DNA of 64,000 bases, from positions 2,232,001 to 2,296,000 of the forward strand of contig CP172318.1 of NCBI GenBank assembly GCA_044336205.1, in the 5' to 3' direction. Position 1 is the stretch's first letter, and every line of letters begins with the position of its first letter. The position numbers and the translations under genes were made by a program. Under the pieces are notes generated by a model, which saw only the letters and a list, made by a program, of their open reading frames with translations, made no database searches and was not told where the DNA came from. This document shows, in pieces, positions 1 through 8,650 of the stretch. The stretch is from Ruoffia sp044336205 (lineage in GTDB: Bacteria > Bacillota > Bacilli > Lactobacillales > Aerococcaceae).

Positions 1-140
1 AAATCAGCTTCACGTTCACCTTGTTGGTTCGTAAAATTACGGTTAACTGCTAAGGTAAAAGTACCGACTGCTACACCAGATGAAGTAAACTTCAAATCAA
101 CTTCTCGTGTTAATCTACCGACTAATTGAACAGAGTTCAT
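1..140 (-). CDS. ssb: single-stranded DNA-binding protein, N-terminal part (runs off the window)
   Basis: The reverse strand reads MNSVQLVGRLTREVDLKFTS and continues to the window edge, which is the N-terminal OB-fold strand pattern of bacterial SSB. About 46 residues are visible. The ATG at 140-138 follows a strong GGAGGAGG ribosome site. It coats single-stranded DNA during replication and repair. It lies directly downstream of rpsF in the usual rpsF-ssb-rpsR order, with a parS site in the short gap. The C-terminal acidic tail is outside the window. Confidence 0.95.
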   Translation of the reverse strand, partial: MNSVQLVGRLTREVDLKFTSSGVAVGTFTLAVNRNFTNQQGEREAD

Positions 141-161
141 GTATTACATCCTCCTCCAAAG

Positions 162-177
162 TGTTTCACGTGAAACA
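162..177. promoter_or_regulatory. parS: parS centromere-like site (ParB/Spo0J binding)
   Basis: The 16-bp perfect palindrome TGTTTCACGTGAAACA lies between rpsF and ssb. It matches the Bacillus parS consensus (TGTTNCACGTGAAACA) at every position. ParB loads here and spreads to organise the origin-proximal chromosome and recruit SMC. It is about 18 kb left of the origin. No parA/parB genes are in the window. Confidence 0.95.
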
Positions 178-179
178 TA

Positions 180-479
180 TTAATCTTCTACGCGTGTAAT
201 CATGTGACGTAAGATACCTCGGTTGATTAATGCTAAACGGTCAAATTCATCAATTCCTTGTGAATCTGTTGCTTCAGCTTGAATTAAATGATAAATTCCT
301 TCTTTATAATCATTTATTTCATATACTAAGCGACGTTTAGCCCAGTCTTTAGACTCAACAATAGTTGTTCCGTTATCAGTTAAGATAGAATCGAAACGCT
401 CTACTAATTCTTTCTTTTCATCATCGTTTAAATCTGGACGGATAATGTATAAGATTTCATATTTTGTTGTTTGGCTCAT
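180..479 (-). CDS. rpsF: 30S ribosomal protein S6
   Basis: This is a 99-residue protein of normal length for S6, starting MSQTTKYEILYIIRPDLNDD. It carries the conserved central KDWAKRRLVYEI segment and the C-terminal RHMITR region. S6 binds the central domain of 16S rRNA together with S18. The start ATG is preceded by GGAGGTG. It heads the rpsF-ssb operon read leftwards. In many Firmicutes gyrA is its direct upstream neighbour, but here about 8 kb of opposite-strand genes separate them. Confidence 0.97.
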   Translation of the reverse strand: MSQTTKYEILYIIRPDLNDDEKKELVERFDSILTDNGTTIVESKDWAKRRLVYEINDYKEGIYHLIQAEATDSQGIDEFDRLALINRGILRHMITRVED

Positions 480-506
480 TTGCTTGCACCTCCTTTTGGT
501 CTGTTG

Positions 507-526
507 GCTCTAAGTATAATTAGAGC
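507..526 (-). promoter_or_regulatory. rpsF upstream region with a dyad over the probable -10
   Basis: The gap between the divergent rpsF and serC genes (480-793) holds no gene. Reading toward rpsF there is a TATACT -10-like box (514-519 complement) inside a perfect dyad, GCTCTAA-6 nt-TTAGAGC. A TTAACA lies 19 bp upstream. The dyad could be an operator or the first hairpin of the rpsF leader. The S6:S18 leader motif was not recognised. Confidence 0.35.
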
Positions 527-750
527 AAGGAAAGTATTGTTAAATACTCACATCTAAGAATTATACAAGTAAATAATTACAAATACAAGTAGAAATTTGA
601 ATTAAATTTAATCGAATGAGTTTTAAATTTTTCTAATTTTTTACTTTTGTTTAGAGATAGCTGATAATAACATAAACCTCTAGGAGTCAAATGAGAAATA
701 GTAATTATTTTTCATCATATTTTAATTTATCTACCTTTTTTATATAATTC

Positions 751-759
751 TGTTATAAT
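751..759 (+). promoter_or_regulatory. extended -10 promoter of serC-serA
   Basis: The sequence TGTTATAAT (751-759) is an extended -10 element 34 nt upstream of the serC ATG. It is followed by AAAGGAG at the right distance from the start codon. No good -35 box is visible, as is usual for TGn-type promoters. Confidence 0.5.
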
Positions 760-793
760 ACCCATAATACTATTAATAAAGGAGCGTACTAAG

Positions 794-1882
794 ATGAAAC
801 GCATTTTTAATTTCTCTGCTGGACCAGCTACATTACCAGAGCCTGTTTTAAAAAACATTACTACAAACATGCCAAACTATAAAGAACAAGGTCTATCCGT
901 TATGGAGATGAGTCACCGTTCTTCATCCTATATGGAAATCCATGAGAATGCGAAACAATCTTTACGTCGTTTAATGAATATACCCGAAAATTACGAAATC
1001 CTTTTCCTCCAAGGGGGAGCAACAACTCAATTCTCTGCAGTACCTTTGAACTTATTGAATGGATCAGCTAAGGCAGACTATATCATCAGTGGCAGCTTTG
1101 CGGAAAAAGCTTATGATGAAGCCTTAAAATATGGAGATATCGCCATAGCTGCTTCCACAAAAAATCAAAACTATACTCACATCCCTAAAAATGACGAAAT
1201 AGTTGTACGAGCTGATGCTGATTATGTTCATATGTGTGTGAATAATACTATTTTTGGAACACGCTTCAAGCCAGAAGATATTCCGCATTTCGATGAGATT
1301 CCTTTAGTTGCTGATATGTCATCAAATATTCTTTCTGAAGTTTATGATGTGAATGATTTTGGTTTAATCTATGCTGGTGCTCAGAAAAATATGGGACCTT
1401 CTGGTCTAACTGTTGTGATTGTTCGAAAAGATTTAATTGGAAAAGCTCATGAACTAACACCTACTATCTTAGATTACAAAATTAATGTCGATAATGATTC
1501 TATGTACAATACACCACCTACTTTCTCAATTTATGCAGCAGGGCTTGTTTTTGAGTGGTTGTTAGACCAAGGTGGAATTCCTGCTATCGAAAAGATTAAT
1601 AAAGAAAAAGCTGAGAAACTATACCATTATATCGATCAAAGTAAGTTGTATGCTGGAACAGCAGCAAAAGAAGATCGTTCATTAATGAATGTAACTTTCA
1701 GAACACATTCAGAAGAGCTCGATAAAGCTTTTGTCAAAGCAGCTACCGATAAAGGTTTACAAAACCTGAAAGGACACCGTTCAGTCGGAGGAATGCGTGC
1801 ATCGATATATAATGCAATGCCAATGGAAGGAATCGATGCTCTAGTCGCCTTCATGGAAGAATTTGAAAATAATCATAAGTGA
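794..1882 (+). CDS. serC: phosphoserine aminotransferase
   Basis: This PLP enzyme converts 3-phosphohydroxypyruvate and glutamate to O-phosphoserine in serine biosynthesis. Its 362 residues open with the family signature FNFSAGPATLPEPVL. The segment GLIYAGAQKNMGPSGLTVVIV contains the PLP lysine (QKN). GHRSVGGMRASIYNAMP near the end is the family's C-terminal phosphate-binding motif. It is followed 8 nt later by serA. No serB gene is visible here. Confidence 0.97.
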   Translation: MKRIFNFSAGPATLPEPVLKNITTNMPNYKEQGLSVMEMSHRSSSYMEIHENAKQSLRRLMNIPENYEILFLQGGATTQFSAVPLNLLNGSAKADYIISGSFAEKAYDEALKYGDIAIAASTKNQNYTHIPKNDEIVVRADADYVHMCVNNTIFGTRFKPEDIPHFDEIPLVADMSSNILSEVYDVNDFGLIYAGAQKNMGPSGLTVVIVRKDLIGKAHELTPTILDYKINVDNDSMYNTPPTFSIYAAGLVFEWLLDQGGIPAIEKINKEKAEKLYHYIDQSKLYAGTAAKEDRSLMNVTFRTHSEELDKAFVKAATDKGLQNLKGHRSVGGMRASIYNAMPMEGIDALVAFMEEFENNHK

Positions 1883-1890
1883 GGAATATC

Positions 1891-3078
1891 ATGAGTCATA
1901 TAGAAAAAAGATTCAAAATCAAAACCCTAAATAATATTGATGCTAATGCCTTAAGTAAGTTAACGACAGAATTCACTTTAAACTATAGTGATGAAGACAA
2001 CGATGCAATTCTTGTCAGAAGTTACGATATGCATGGAATGGAACTATCAGACAATGTTAAATTTATCGGCCGTGCTGGTTCTGGAGTCAATAATATTCCA
2101 ATTGATGAATTAACTAAAAGAGGAATCGTTGTTTCAAATTCACCAGGAGCTAACGCTAATGGAGTGAAGGAATTAGTCTTATCAGCTCTAATCATCTCAT
2201 CACGTAATATTGAAGCTGCCCTCGACTGGACTAAGACACTAGTAGGAAAAAGTGATATTGATAAAAAAGTTGAAGACGGTAAAAAGCAATTCGTTGGACC
2301 TGAATTAGCAGGTAAACGAATCGGTGTCATCGGATTAGGTGCAATCGGTGTGTTAGTGGCTAATATGTGTATCAGTTTAGGGATGGAAGTATTTGGTTAC
2401 GATCCTTACCTATCAGTTCAACATGCTCTTGGGTTAAACCCTGCTACCAAGACGAATTATGATTTATCTTATATTATGCAAAATTGTGATTACATCACTT
2501 TACATATTCCATATAATGAACAAACTAAGAACTTCTTAAATGCTGAACTTCTAGCCGAGAGTAAACAAGGTCAAATCATTATCAACTGTGCACGTAGTGG
2601 TCTAGTTGATCTGGATGTCTTGGAAGATAGCTTAAATAATGGAAGTATAAGTAAATATGTGGTTGATTTCCCTGATGAGAGAACATTAAAAATGAAAAAT
2701 ACCATAAATATCCCTCACTTAGGTGCTTCAACACCAGAGAGTGAATCTAATGCGGCTAATATGGTAGTAAACCAAATGATGGATTACTTAAAAAATGGGA
2801 ACATTCGAAATTCTGTAAACTTCCCTACGATTGATTTCGGTCCTATAACAACAACATGTCGTATTACTGTTCTACATCAAAACATACCTAATATGATTGG
2901 ACAAATTACACATGTACTTTCTCAACGTGATTTGAATATTAATCGCTTAACGAATAAACCACGTAATGAGTGGGCTTGTACGATTATCGATTTAGATAAT
3001 GACATTACTCCACAAGACAAACAAGCAATTCAAGATATTCAGGGTGTAGTAAGAGTCCGTTATCTAAGACCTAATTAA
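1891..3078 (+). CDS. serA: D-3-phosphoglycerate dehydrogenase with C-terminal ACT domain
   Basis: It oxidises 3-phosphoglycerate to 3-phosphohydroxypyruvate, the step before SerC. The 395-residue protein has the split substrate domain (FIGRAGSGVNNI), an NAD Rossmann motif GVIGLGAIGVLVA (about 150-162), the catalytic region HIPYNEQT...NCARSGLVD and HLGASTPESE. A short ACT domain (about 320-395) suggests serine feedback. The ATG at 1891 is preferred over an in-frame GTG at 1879 because GAGG lies 6 nt before it and the GTG overlaps the serC stop. It is the short form typical of lactic acid bacteria. Confidence 0.96.
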   Translation: MSHIEKRFKIKTLNNIDANALSKLTTEFTLNYSDEDNDAILVRSYDMHGMELSDNVKFIGRAGSGVNNIPIDELTKRGIVVSNSPGANANGVKELVLSALIISSRNIEAALDWTKTLVGKSDIDKKVEDGKKQFVGPELAGKRIGVIGLGAIGVLVANMCISLGMEVFGYDPYLSVQHALGLNPATKTNYDLSYIMQNCDYITLHIPYNEQTKNFLNAELLAESKQGQIIINCARSGLVDLDVLEDSLNNGSISKYVVDFPDERTLKMKNTINIPHLGASTPESESNAANMVVNQMMDYLKNGNIRNSVNFPTIDFGPITTTCRITVLHQNIPNMIGQITHVLSQRDLNINRLTNKPRNEWACTIIDLDNDITPQDKQAIQDIQGVVRVRYLRPN

Positions 3079-3096
3079 TTATTTATAAACTATGCA

Positions 3097-3161
3097 CAAG
3101 GCGATGAGTGCCAGTGAGAAGCATTACTAGATAGCTTTCACTCATATTCATCGCCTTTTTG
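3097..3161 (+). terminator. Rho-independent terminator of serC-serA
   Basis: AAGGCGATGA and a matching TTCATCGCCTT arm flank a long interior with further pairing, followed by TTTTT. It lies just after the serA stop. Confidence 0.8.
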
Positions 3162-3179
3162 TGCTTTCATCTCTTTTGT

Positions 3180-3287
3180 ATCGATTAATCAGTGTGTGTT
3201 AGGTGATTAATCGATTTAATCGGGGGTAAATCAATTATTTTTTACTGATGAATAATTATATACCTTGATTACTAGTCATTAGTAATC
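3180..3287. promoter_or_regulatory. two inverted repeats upstream of the five-gene operon
   Basis: A perfect 12-bp inverted repeat ATCGATTAATCA / TGATTAATCGAT (3180-3191 and 3204-3215) has a 12-nt spacer and no T run. A second dyad, GATTACTA / TAGTAATC (3267-3274 and 3280-3287), lies 50 bp further on. Both precede a TATAAT at 3323-3328. They look like operators rather than terminators. The regulator is unknown. Confidence 0.45.
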
Positions 3288-3356
3288 TTTATTAGGAGTC
3301 ATTCTTACTTATATGATAAAATTATAATGCATATTATAGTGATAGGAGTGAGCTTG

Positions 3357-4628
3357 ATGAACCATCCTAAGATAAAAATTGATTTTATATGTGTTCCATT
3401 AAGTGGACACTTGAATCCACAAGTTGAGTTAGCTTTATATCTTCAGCAACATAGTCAATTTCATATTCGTTTTATCACAGGGGAGATTCAACATTCTTTC
3501 CTTCAGCAATTAGGTTTTGAAACTGTCTCTTTCCTAGAAGATGAACCTGATGCGATTGAACGTGCGGCTGAATTTGAACAACAATCTAATAACAGTGTCT
3601 TCGAGATGTTAAAACTATTTGATAAGTCGATCAAACTCATTGAAAGGACTTATCCTTACATACTCAACGCACTTAATCAACATCAAACAGATATTGCTGT
3701 TGTTGATTTCATTACTTTATCTGGAGGCATTGCCGCAAACCATTTGGATATTCCTTGGATAACAACACATCCCTCATTATTCGTTGTCGAAGCTCCAAAA
3801 GGAACTCCATCTTACTTAGGTGGATGGAAACCACTCCCTACAACTTATGGCAAGATACGTGACTGGATGGGTTGGCGTTTTGTACGTTTTATTAAGAAGT
3901 CTGTTGGGATATTATCCAGAAGGTCTTTAAAAAAATTAGATTTTAAACTATATGTTGATGGTAAGGAGAATCTTTATTCATCATACTCTATCCTTGGTTT
4001 GGGAATGAAAGAACTGGAGTTTAATGAAGATTTCCCTGAAACTTTTACCTTTGCAGGTCCGTGTTGTTTGGCTACTCAAAATGATATCCAATTAGAGTTT
4101 CCAACTGGATACAAACGGAAAGTCTTAATCACTTTTGGAACATTATTAAAATGGATACAACCTAAAATGATTGAATTAATGCAGTTATTGGCTCAAGAAT
4201 ATCCAGAGATACTCTTTATATTCACTTTAGGTGATTCAAGAGATCGGTTTGAAAAACCGAAACAAAAAGCAGCTAATTTTTGGATTTATCCTTTTGTTCC
4301 CTATGATTCTCATATTCCTCAATTTGATTATGTCATTCACCAAGCAGGGGCTGGTATATTCTATCAATGCATTCGTCATAGTATCCCATCTCTATTATTA
4401 CCACAAGATAATGATCAGTTTGACTATGCAGCAAGAGGAGAGGTAGCCGGTATAGGTATATGGGGCAATGACTCTGATATCAATTCACTTAAAAATAGCT
4501 TCAAAGAATTATTGGATCAAAAAGATTGGTCAAAATTAAAGAATTTAACACAAGCTTATCAAAAGTATAATCCTGGCAAAGTATTAGAGTCAGAAATTAA
4601 TCGCATTATCAGTATAGAAAGTGAGTAA
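3357..4628 (+). CDS. GT-B glycosyltransferase (UGT/MGT-like)
   Basis: First gene of a five-gene operon. The ~423-residue product has the N-terminal CVPLSGHLNPQVELALYLQ acceptor-domain start and the C-terminal nucleotide-sugar signature HQAGAGIFYQCIRHSIPSLL followed by PQDNDQFDYAA. This is the pattern of UDP-glycosyltransferases acting on small lipophilic acceptors. No transmembrane segment is evident. The ATG at 3357 is chosen because AGGAG precedes it by 8 nt. The upstream ATG at 3327 overlaps a TATAAT box and would lie before the transcript start. Donor and acceptor cannot be read from sequence. It probably glycosylates the product of the next four enzymes. Confidence 0.8.
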   Translation: MNHPKIKIDFICVPLSGHLNPQVELALYLQQHSQFHIRFITGEIQHSFLQQLGFETVSFLEDEPDAIERAAEFEQQSNNSVFEMLKLFDKSIKLIERTYPYILNALNQHQTDIAVVDFITLSGGIAANHLDIPWITTHPSLFVVEAPKGTPSYLGGWKPLPTTYGKIRDWMGWRFVRFIKKSVGILSRRSLKKLDFKLYVDGKENLYSSYSILGLGMKELEFNEDFPETFTFAGPCCLATQNDIQLEFPTGYKRKVLITFGTLLKWIQPKMIELMQLLAQEYPEILFIFTLGDSRDRFEKPKQKAANFWIYPFVPYDSHIPQFDYVIHQAGAGIFYQCIRHSIPSLLLPQDNDQFDYAARGEVAGIGIWGNDSDINSLKNSFKELLDQKDWSKLKNLTQAYQKYNPGKVLESEINRIISIESE

Positions 4629-4632
4629 CTTA

Positions 4633-5610
4633 ATGAAAGTCTTAATAACTGGAGCTACTGGATTTTTAGGCTATTACATTGTCGACCGATTGGCCCAAGA
4701 TAAAGTTCAAATCGTCGCTATGGGGAGAAACAGCACTAGAGGGAATAAATTAACCCGCCCCAATGTCACTTTCTTTCAAGGTGATTTCACAAATATTGAT
4801 CACCTAAGATCTGCTATGGATGGTGTTACACATGTTATTCATGCGGGAGCTTTATCAAGTGCTTGGGGACAGTGGAAAGATTTCTACCAGACAAACGTCA
4901 TTGGAACAAAAAATGTTTTAGACCTATGTCGTCAATTGAATATTCATCGACTTGTCTATATCTCGTCACCTAGTATCTACTCAGCAAAATACGATCACTT
5001 GAATATTAAAGAAGATGAAGTCAATCAAAAAAATGACCTCAACTACTATATTCAATCAAAGATAATGTCAGAACGACTGTTCCAACATTATCCAGACATC
5101 GCTAGTGTCATCCTAAGGCCACGTGCAATCATTGGTATAGGCGACACAAGTGTTGTCCCTCGACTACTTAAAGTAAACAAAAAAATCGGTATACCGTTAT
5201 TTCAAAAAGGTGAGAACTTAATTGATGTAACTTGTGTCGAGAATGTGGCTTATGCGGTTCAGTTAGCATTATTTAAACCTAATGCCGTAGGCAAAACATA
5301 TAATGTGACGAACGGTGATCCTCGTCTCTTCAAAGAATTATTAGACTTATTCTTTCAACATATTGATGCTAAACCCAAATACCGGAAGTTTTCTTATCGA
5401 GGTATTGATAAGCTGGCTCAATCTTTAGAATTTTTCTATAAGACTTTACACATCAAAAAGGAACCGCCAATCACACCTTATACTTTAACGACAATTGCTT
5501 TTTCTCAGACTTTAGATATTACATCGATAAAAAAAGATTTGGGCTATCATTCTATAATTAGTATTGAAGAAGGGATCGAAAAATATGCCAGCTACTACAA
5601 TAAATATTAA
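4633..5610 (+). CDS. NAD(P)-dependent 3beta-HSD/epimerase-type SDR
   Basis: Extended short-chain dehydrogenase of about 325 residues. It has the Rossmann motif TGATGFLG (6-13), the catalytic serine region VYISSPSIYS and YIQSK giving the Tyr139/Lys143 pair. Its overall style is that of 3beta-hydroxysteroid dehydrogenases, the same family as OleD, which reduces beta-keto acids. The start ATG lies 4 nt after the preceding stop. Its 3' end overlaps the next gene by 26 nt, so translation is coupled. I infer that it reduces a beta-keto acyl intermediate made by the condensing enzyme of this operon. The substrate is unproven. Confidence 0.75.
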   Translation: MKVLITGATGFLGYYIVDRLAQDKVQIVAMGRNSTRGNKLTRPNVTFFQGDFTNIDHLRSAMDGVTHVIHAGALSSAWGQWKDFYQTNVIGTKNVLDLCRQLNIHRLVYISSPSIYSAKYDHLNIKEDEVNQKNDLNYYIQSKIMSERLFQHYPDIASVILRPRAIIGIGDTSVVPRLLKVNKKIGIPLFQKGENLIDVTCVENVAYAVQLALFKPNAVGKTYNVTNGDPRLFKELLDLFFQHIDAKPKYRKFSYRGIDKLAQSLEFFYKTLHIKKEPPITPYTLTTIAFSQTLDITSIKKDLGYHSIISIEEGIEKYASYYNKY

Positions 5611-6406
5611 ATATTTCGCTGCTGGCAGATGTTTTCATGATATAGGGCAGTTGTTCAATGGTCTTCCTAAAGAAATCAGGTCTTTTCCTGCTTCCTGTTG
5701 GCTCATTGAGCACCCAAGACTAGGTAGAATTCTCTATGATACCGGATATAACTACGATATTATTAAAAACAGAGTAAAATACTGGATTTACAGACAGTTT
5801 ACTCCGGTTCAAATGAGTCCGGATGAAGCAATCTCTAAGCAATTAATTGCTTCAGGTATCCATCCGGCATCGATTCAGTGGGTTATTCTGTCACATCTTC
5901 ATCCAGATCATATTGGAGATGCTAGATCTTTTACTCAAGCAAAGTTTATTGTCACACCTAAAGTTTATGCGACTTTAAAGTATCCAAAGCTGAAAAATTT
6001 AGTTTTCAGAGAATTTTTACCTAAGGATATATTAGACCGTTGTGTAATTGTAGATGATTTGGATACCGTTTCGACTTTTTCTTATAGTCAGGCTACACCT
6101 CTATTAGGTCAAGATGACATTTTAGCTGTCTCATGTGACGGTCATGCCCCCGGTCAACTTTGCTTATTCTTCCCCGAAGAAAATTTATTTATCGGTTCAG
6201 ATATTACTTGGGGTGGTGACTTAATCCAATATACCGAGTCATTGAATCGAGCACCTAAACTCATTTTAGACGATTATTCCGCTTATATGCAGTCGATACA
6301 ATTAGTCAGAAAATTACAACGTCAAGGAATTGAAGTTCTCTTTAGTCATGATAACGAACAATATCTGAAAGCAAGATTTAACAAAGGGGATGGTGAAGAT
6401 CGCTAA
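5585..6406 (+). CDS. metallo-beta-lactamase-fold hydrolase
   Basis: The ~273-residue protein has all the metal ligands of the fold: HLHPDH (104-109), CDGHAPGQ (His187), the GSD aspartate (about 206) and a late FSHDN histidine. It has no signal peptide, so it is cytoplasmic. The ATG at 5585 follows GAAGGGA. An upstream in-frame TTG at 5564 is less likely. It overlaps both the preceding SDR and the following ligase. The arrangement resembles lactonase or thioesterase-type MBL enzymes. In this operon a hydrolase acting on an acyl-thioester, ester or lactone is a reasonable guess only. Confidence 0.75.
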   Translation: MPATTINIKYFAAGRCFHDIGQLFNGLPKEIRSFPASCWLIEHPRLGRILYDTGYNYDIIKNRVKYWIYRQFTPVQMSPDEAISKQLIASGIHPASIQWVILSHLHPDHIGDARSFTQAKFIVTPKVYATLKYPKLKNLVFREFLPKDILDRCVIVDDLDTVSTFSYSQATPLLGQDDILAVSCDGHAPGQLCLFFPEENLFIGSDITWGGDLIQYTESLNRAPKLILDDYSAYMQSIQLVRKLQRQGIEVLFSHDNEQYLKARFNKGDGEDR

Positions 6407-7673
6407 ATTAAGAATCTTATATCACTTTTTGAAAAGCCGCTACGGCCGTCGATTCACTAACCGCCAACAATTACAAAGCTATCAAGATAAAATGTTGAAG
6501 AAACATTTCAAATATATTCAAAAAAATTCTCCCTATTACCAAGAACATGGTTTTGATGAAGTCGAATATATGGATAAACAATTTATGATGGATCATTTTG
6601 ACCAGTTAAATACGGTGGATATTCGAAAAAATCAAGCTTTTGAGATAGCTTTAGAATCTGAACGGACACGGGATTTCTCACCGATGATTGGTGAAATCTC
6701 TGTCGGTTTATCTTCAGGGACGTCAGGTCACCGAGGGATTTTTCTAACTTCACGGGAAGAAAGAGATAAGTGGGCTGGAGTCATTTTAGGTAAATTATTA
6801 CCAAAAGGAAACTTATTTAACCATCGGATAGCTTTTTTCATGCGGGCTAATAATCAATTGTACGACACGATTGATTCAAAGGTGGTTGATTTTCAGTTTT
6901 ATGATATGTATCGACCGATGGAAGAATTAATGGCTGAATTAATCAATCAACAGCCGACTATCGTCGTTGCACCTGCATCTGTCCTATTAAATATCGCCAC
7001 ATTCCTCGAAGAACAGATTCAATCAATTCAACCGATTAAAGTAATTTCAGTTGCTGAAGTTTTAGAAGAGCGTGATGCAAAGTATATTAAAGATATTCTT
7101 AATCAAGAGCATATTCATCAAATTTACCAATGTACTGAAGGTTTCCTAGGGTGTACTTGCGAACATGGAACCATTCACCTGAATGAAGATATCTTACATA
7201 TTGAATCGTATTGGCTAGATGAGTCTCGGTTTCACCCGATTATTACAGACTTTAATCGCCGCTCTCAACCGATTATTCGTTATTTATTGAATGATATCTT
7301 AATCAAAAAAGAAGTATCATGTCCTTGCGGTTCACCTCTCATAGCGATCGAAGCCATTGAAGGTCGAGCTGACGATGTCTTTGAATTTGATAGCTGTCAT
7401 TCTGACCAGGATAAAGTTAAAGTATATCCAGACTTTATTCGCCGTTGTATGCTATATATCGACGATATATTGAATTATCGGGTCATTCAAAAAGTAGATC
7501 AATCGATTAATATTCAATACGAAGGCAGTCCAGAGCAACAAGCACTAATCATTCAACAATTTCAACGATTAGCAGATCAATTAGCATTTAAACTACCCAA
7601 GATTCGCTTTACACCGTATGAACAACCTACACATACTAAACTCAAACGTGTTATAAAGGAGAAATCACTATGA
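6390..7673 (+). CDS. F390-synthetase/phenylacetate-CoA-ligase-like adenylate-forming enzyme
   Basis: The 427-residue protein has the ANL-type phosphate loop GLSSGTSGHRG (about 106-116), the adenylation motif YQCTEGFLG (246-254) and a late GRADDVFEF turn. Cys255/Cys257 and Cys311/Cys313 (CTC, CPCG) could form a metal site, as in COG1541-type proteins. It activates a carboxylate as acyl-AMP. Its start lies 17 nt inside the MBL gene and its TGA overlaps the next ATG. An in-frame GTG at 6393 is an alternative start. It may play the part that OleC plays in olefin/beta-lactone pathways, although it belongs to a different branch. Confidence 0.75.
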   Translation: MVKIAKLRILYHFLKSRYGRRFTNRQQLQSYQDKMLKKHFKYIQKNSPYYQEHGFDEVEYMDKQFMMDHFDQLNTVDIRKNQAFEIALESERTRDFSPMIGEISVGLSSGTSGHRGIFLTSREERDKWAGVILGKLLPKGNLFNHRIAFFMRANNQLYDTIDSKVVDFQFYDMYRPMEELMAELINQQPTIVVAPASVLLNIATFLEEQIQSIQPIKVISVAEVLEERDAKYIKDILNQEHIHQIYQCTEGFLGCTCEHGTIHLNEDILHIESYWLDESRFHPIITDFNRRSQPIIRYLLNDILIKKEVSCPCGSPLIAIEAIEGRADDVFEFDSCHSDQDKVKVYPDFIRRCMLYIDDILNYRVIQKVDQSINIQYEGSPEQQALIIQQFQRLADQLAFKLPKIRFTPYEQPTHTKLKRVIKEKSL

Positions 7674-8605
7674 ATCATATCGACCTATTAGGTTATGGTT
7701 ACTATAAACCAGACAACCTTGTCACATTCAATGAACAACGTCGCTACCGTATTAACACAACCGAGGAGAATCAGATTACTATAGCAGTGAAAGCGAGTCA
7801 GATGGCTCTCGATAAGGCTCAATTAGATATTCATGATATTGACTTAATCGTATCTGCCAATGCTGTAGGGGCTCAGCCGATTCCAGCCACTGCTGTTCTC
7901 ATTCATGAACACATTGCAAAAGGAACTAATATTCCAGCGATGGATATCAATACGACTTGTACAAGTTTTATCTCTGCTGTGGATACACTGTCTTATCTCA
8001 TCGAAGCAGGACGTTATCAAAAAGTTCTGATCGTATCAAGTGATGTCGCATCATTCGGTCTGAATCCTGATGAGAAAGAGTCTTATGAATTATTCAGTGA
8101 TGGGTCCGCTGCGGTTATTATTGGCCATACCACTGATTCAAATAAAGGCATCATTGCGGCAGTACAACATACCTTCTCCGAAGGTGCTCATGATACAGAA
8201 ATTCGAGGAGGATTAACCAACTTCCATCCTTCTCATTATTCGGAAGAAACAAAAGCAGAATATATGTTTAATATGCATGGTCGAAGTATATTAAAACTTA
8301 CGATGAAAACAATGCCGACTGTCTTTAATCATTTTTTAGAAGATTACCAAATTAATCTCGATGACATTGATCTCTTTATCCCTCATCAAGCTTCAGCTGC
8401 CATGCGACTGATGATTAAAATGTTGAATATTCCGATAGAGAAGACCATTGATCGGGTAGATGAATTAGGTAATATGGTATCAGCTTCTGTCCCTTATGCT
8501 ATGAATGAAGCCTTAGATAAAGGGCTCATTAAAAAAGGCCAACGTATTATGTTACTTGGAACTGCAGCAGGATTAACGATTAATGTCTTAGTCTGGCAAT
8601 TATAA
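7670..8605 (+). CDS. KAS III-like (FabH-type) condensing enzyme
   Basis: The 311-residue thiolase-fold protein has an intact Cys-His-Asn triad: Cys97 in DINTTCTSF, His239 in LFIPHQAS and Asn268 in LGNMVSASVP. LFSDGSAAVIIG is also conserved. FabH makes acetoacetyl-ACP, but relatives such as OleA or secondary-metabolite KAS III enzymes use other acyl donors. This copy is not beside fab genes or an acyl carrier protein. It sits last in an operon of overlapping genes (ATGA with the ligase). It most probably supplies the beta-keto intermediate for the operon rather than housekeeping fatty acid synthesis. Confidence 0.8.
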   Translation: MNHIDLLGYGYYKPDNLVTFNEQRRYRINTTEENQITIAVKASQMALDKAQLDIHDIDLIVSANAVGAQPIPATAVLIHEHIAKGTNIPAMDINTTCTSFISAVDTLSYLIEAGRYQKVLIVSSDVASFGLNPDEKESYELFSDGSAAVIIGHTTDSNKGIIAAVQHTFSEGAHDTEIRGGLTNFHPSHYSEETKAEYMFNMHGRSILKLTMKTMPTVFNHFLEDYQINLDDIDLFIPHQASAAMRLMIKMLNIPIEKTIDRVDELGNMVSASVPYAMNEALDKGLIKKGQRIMLLGTAAGLTINVLVWQL

Positions 8606-8650
8606 TCGTCGGATTTTTAAACAAAATTCTAATGAGTTAATTACACAAAT

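Noticed and set aside
507..526. S6:S18 autoregulatory leader of rpsF
   Set aside because: The dyad overlaps the probable -10 box and the known bulged CCG motif was not found.
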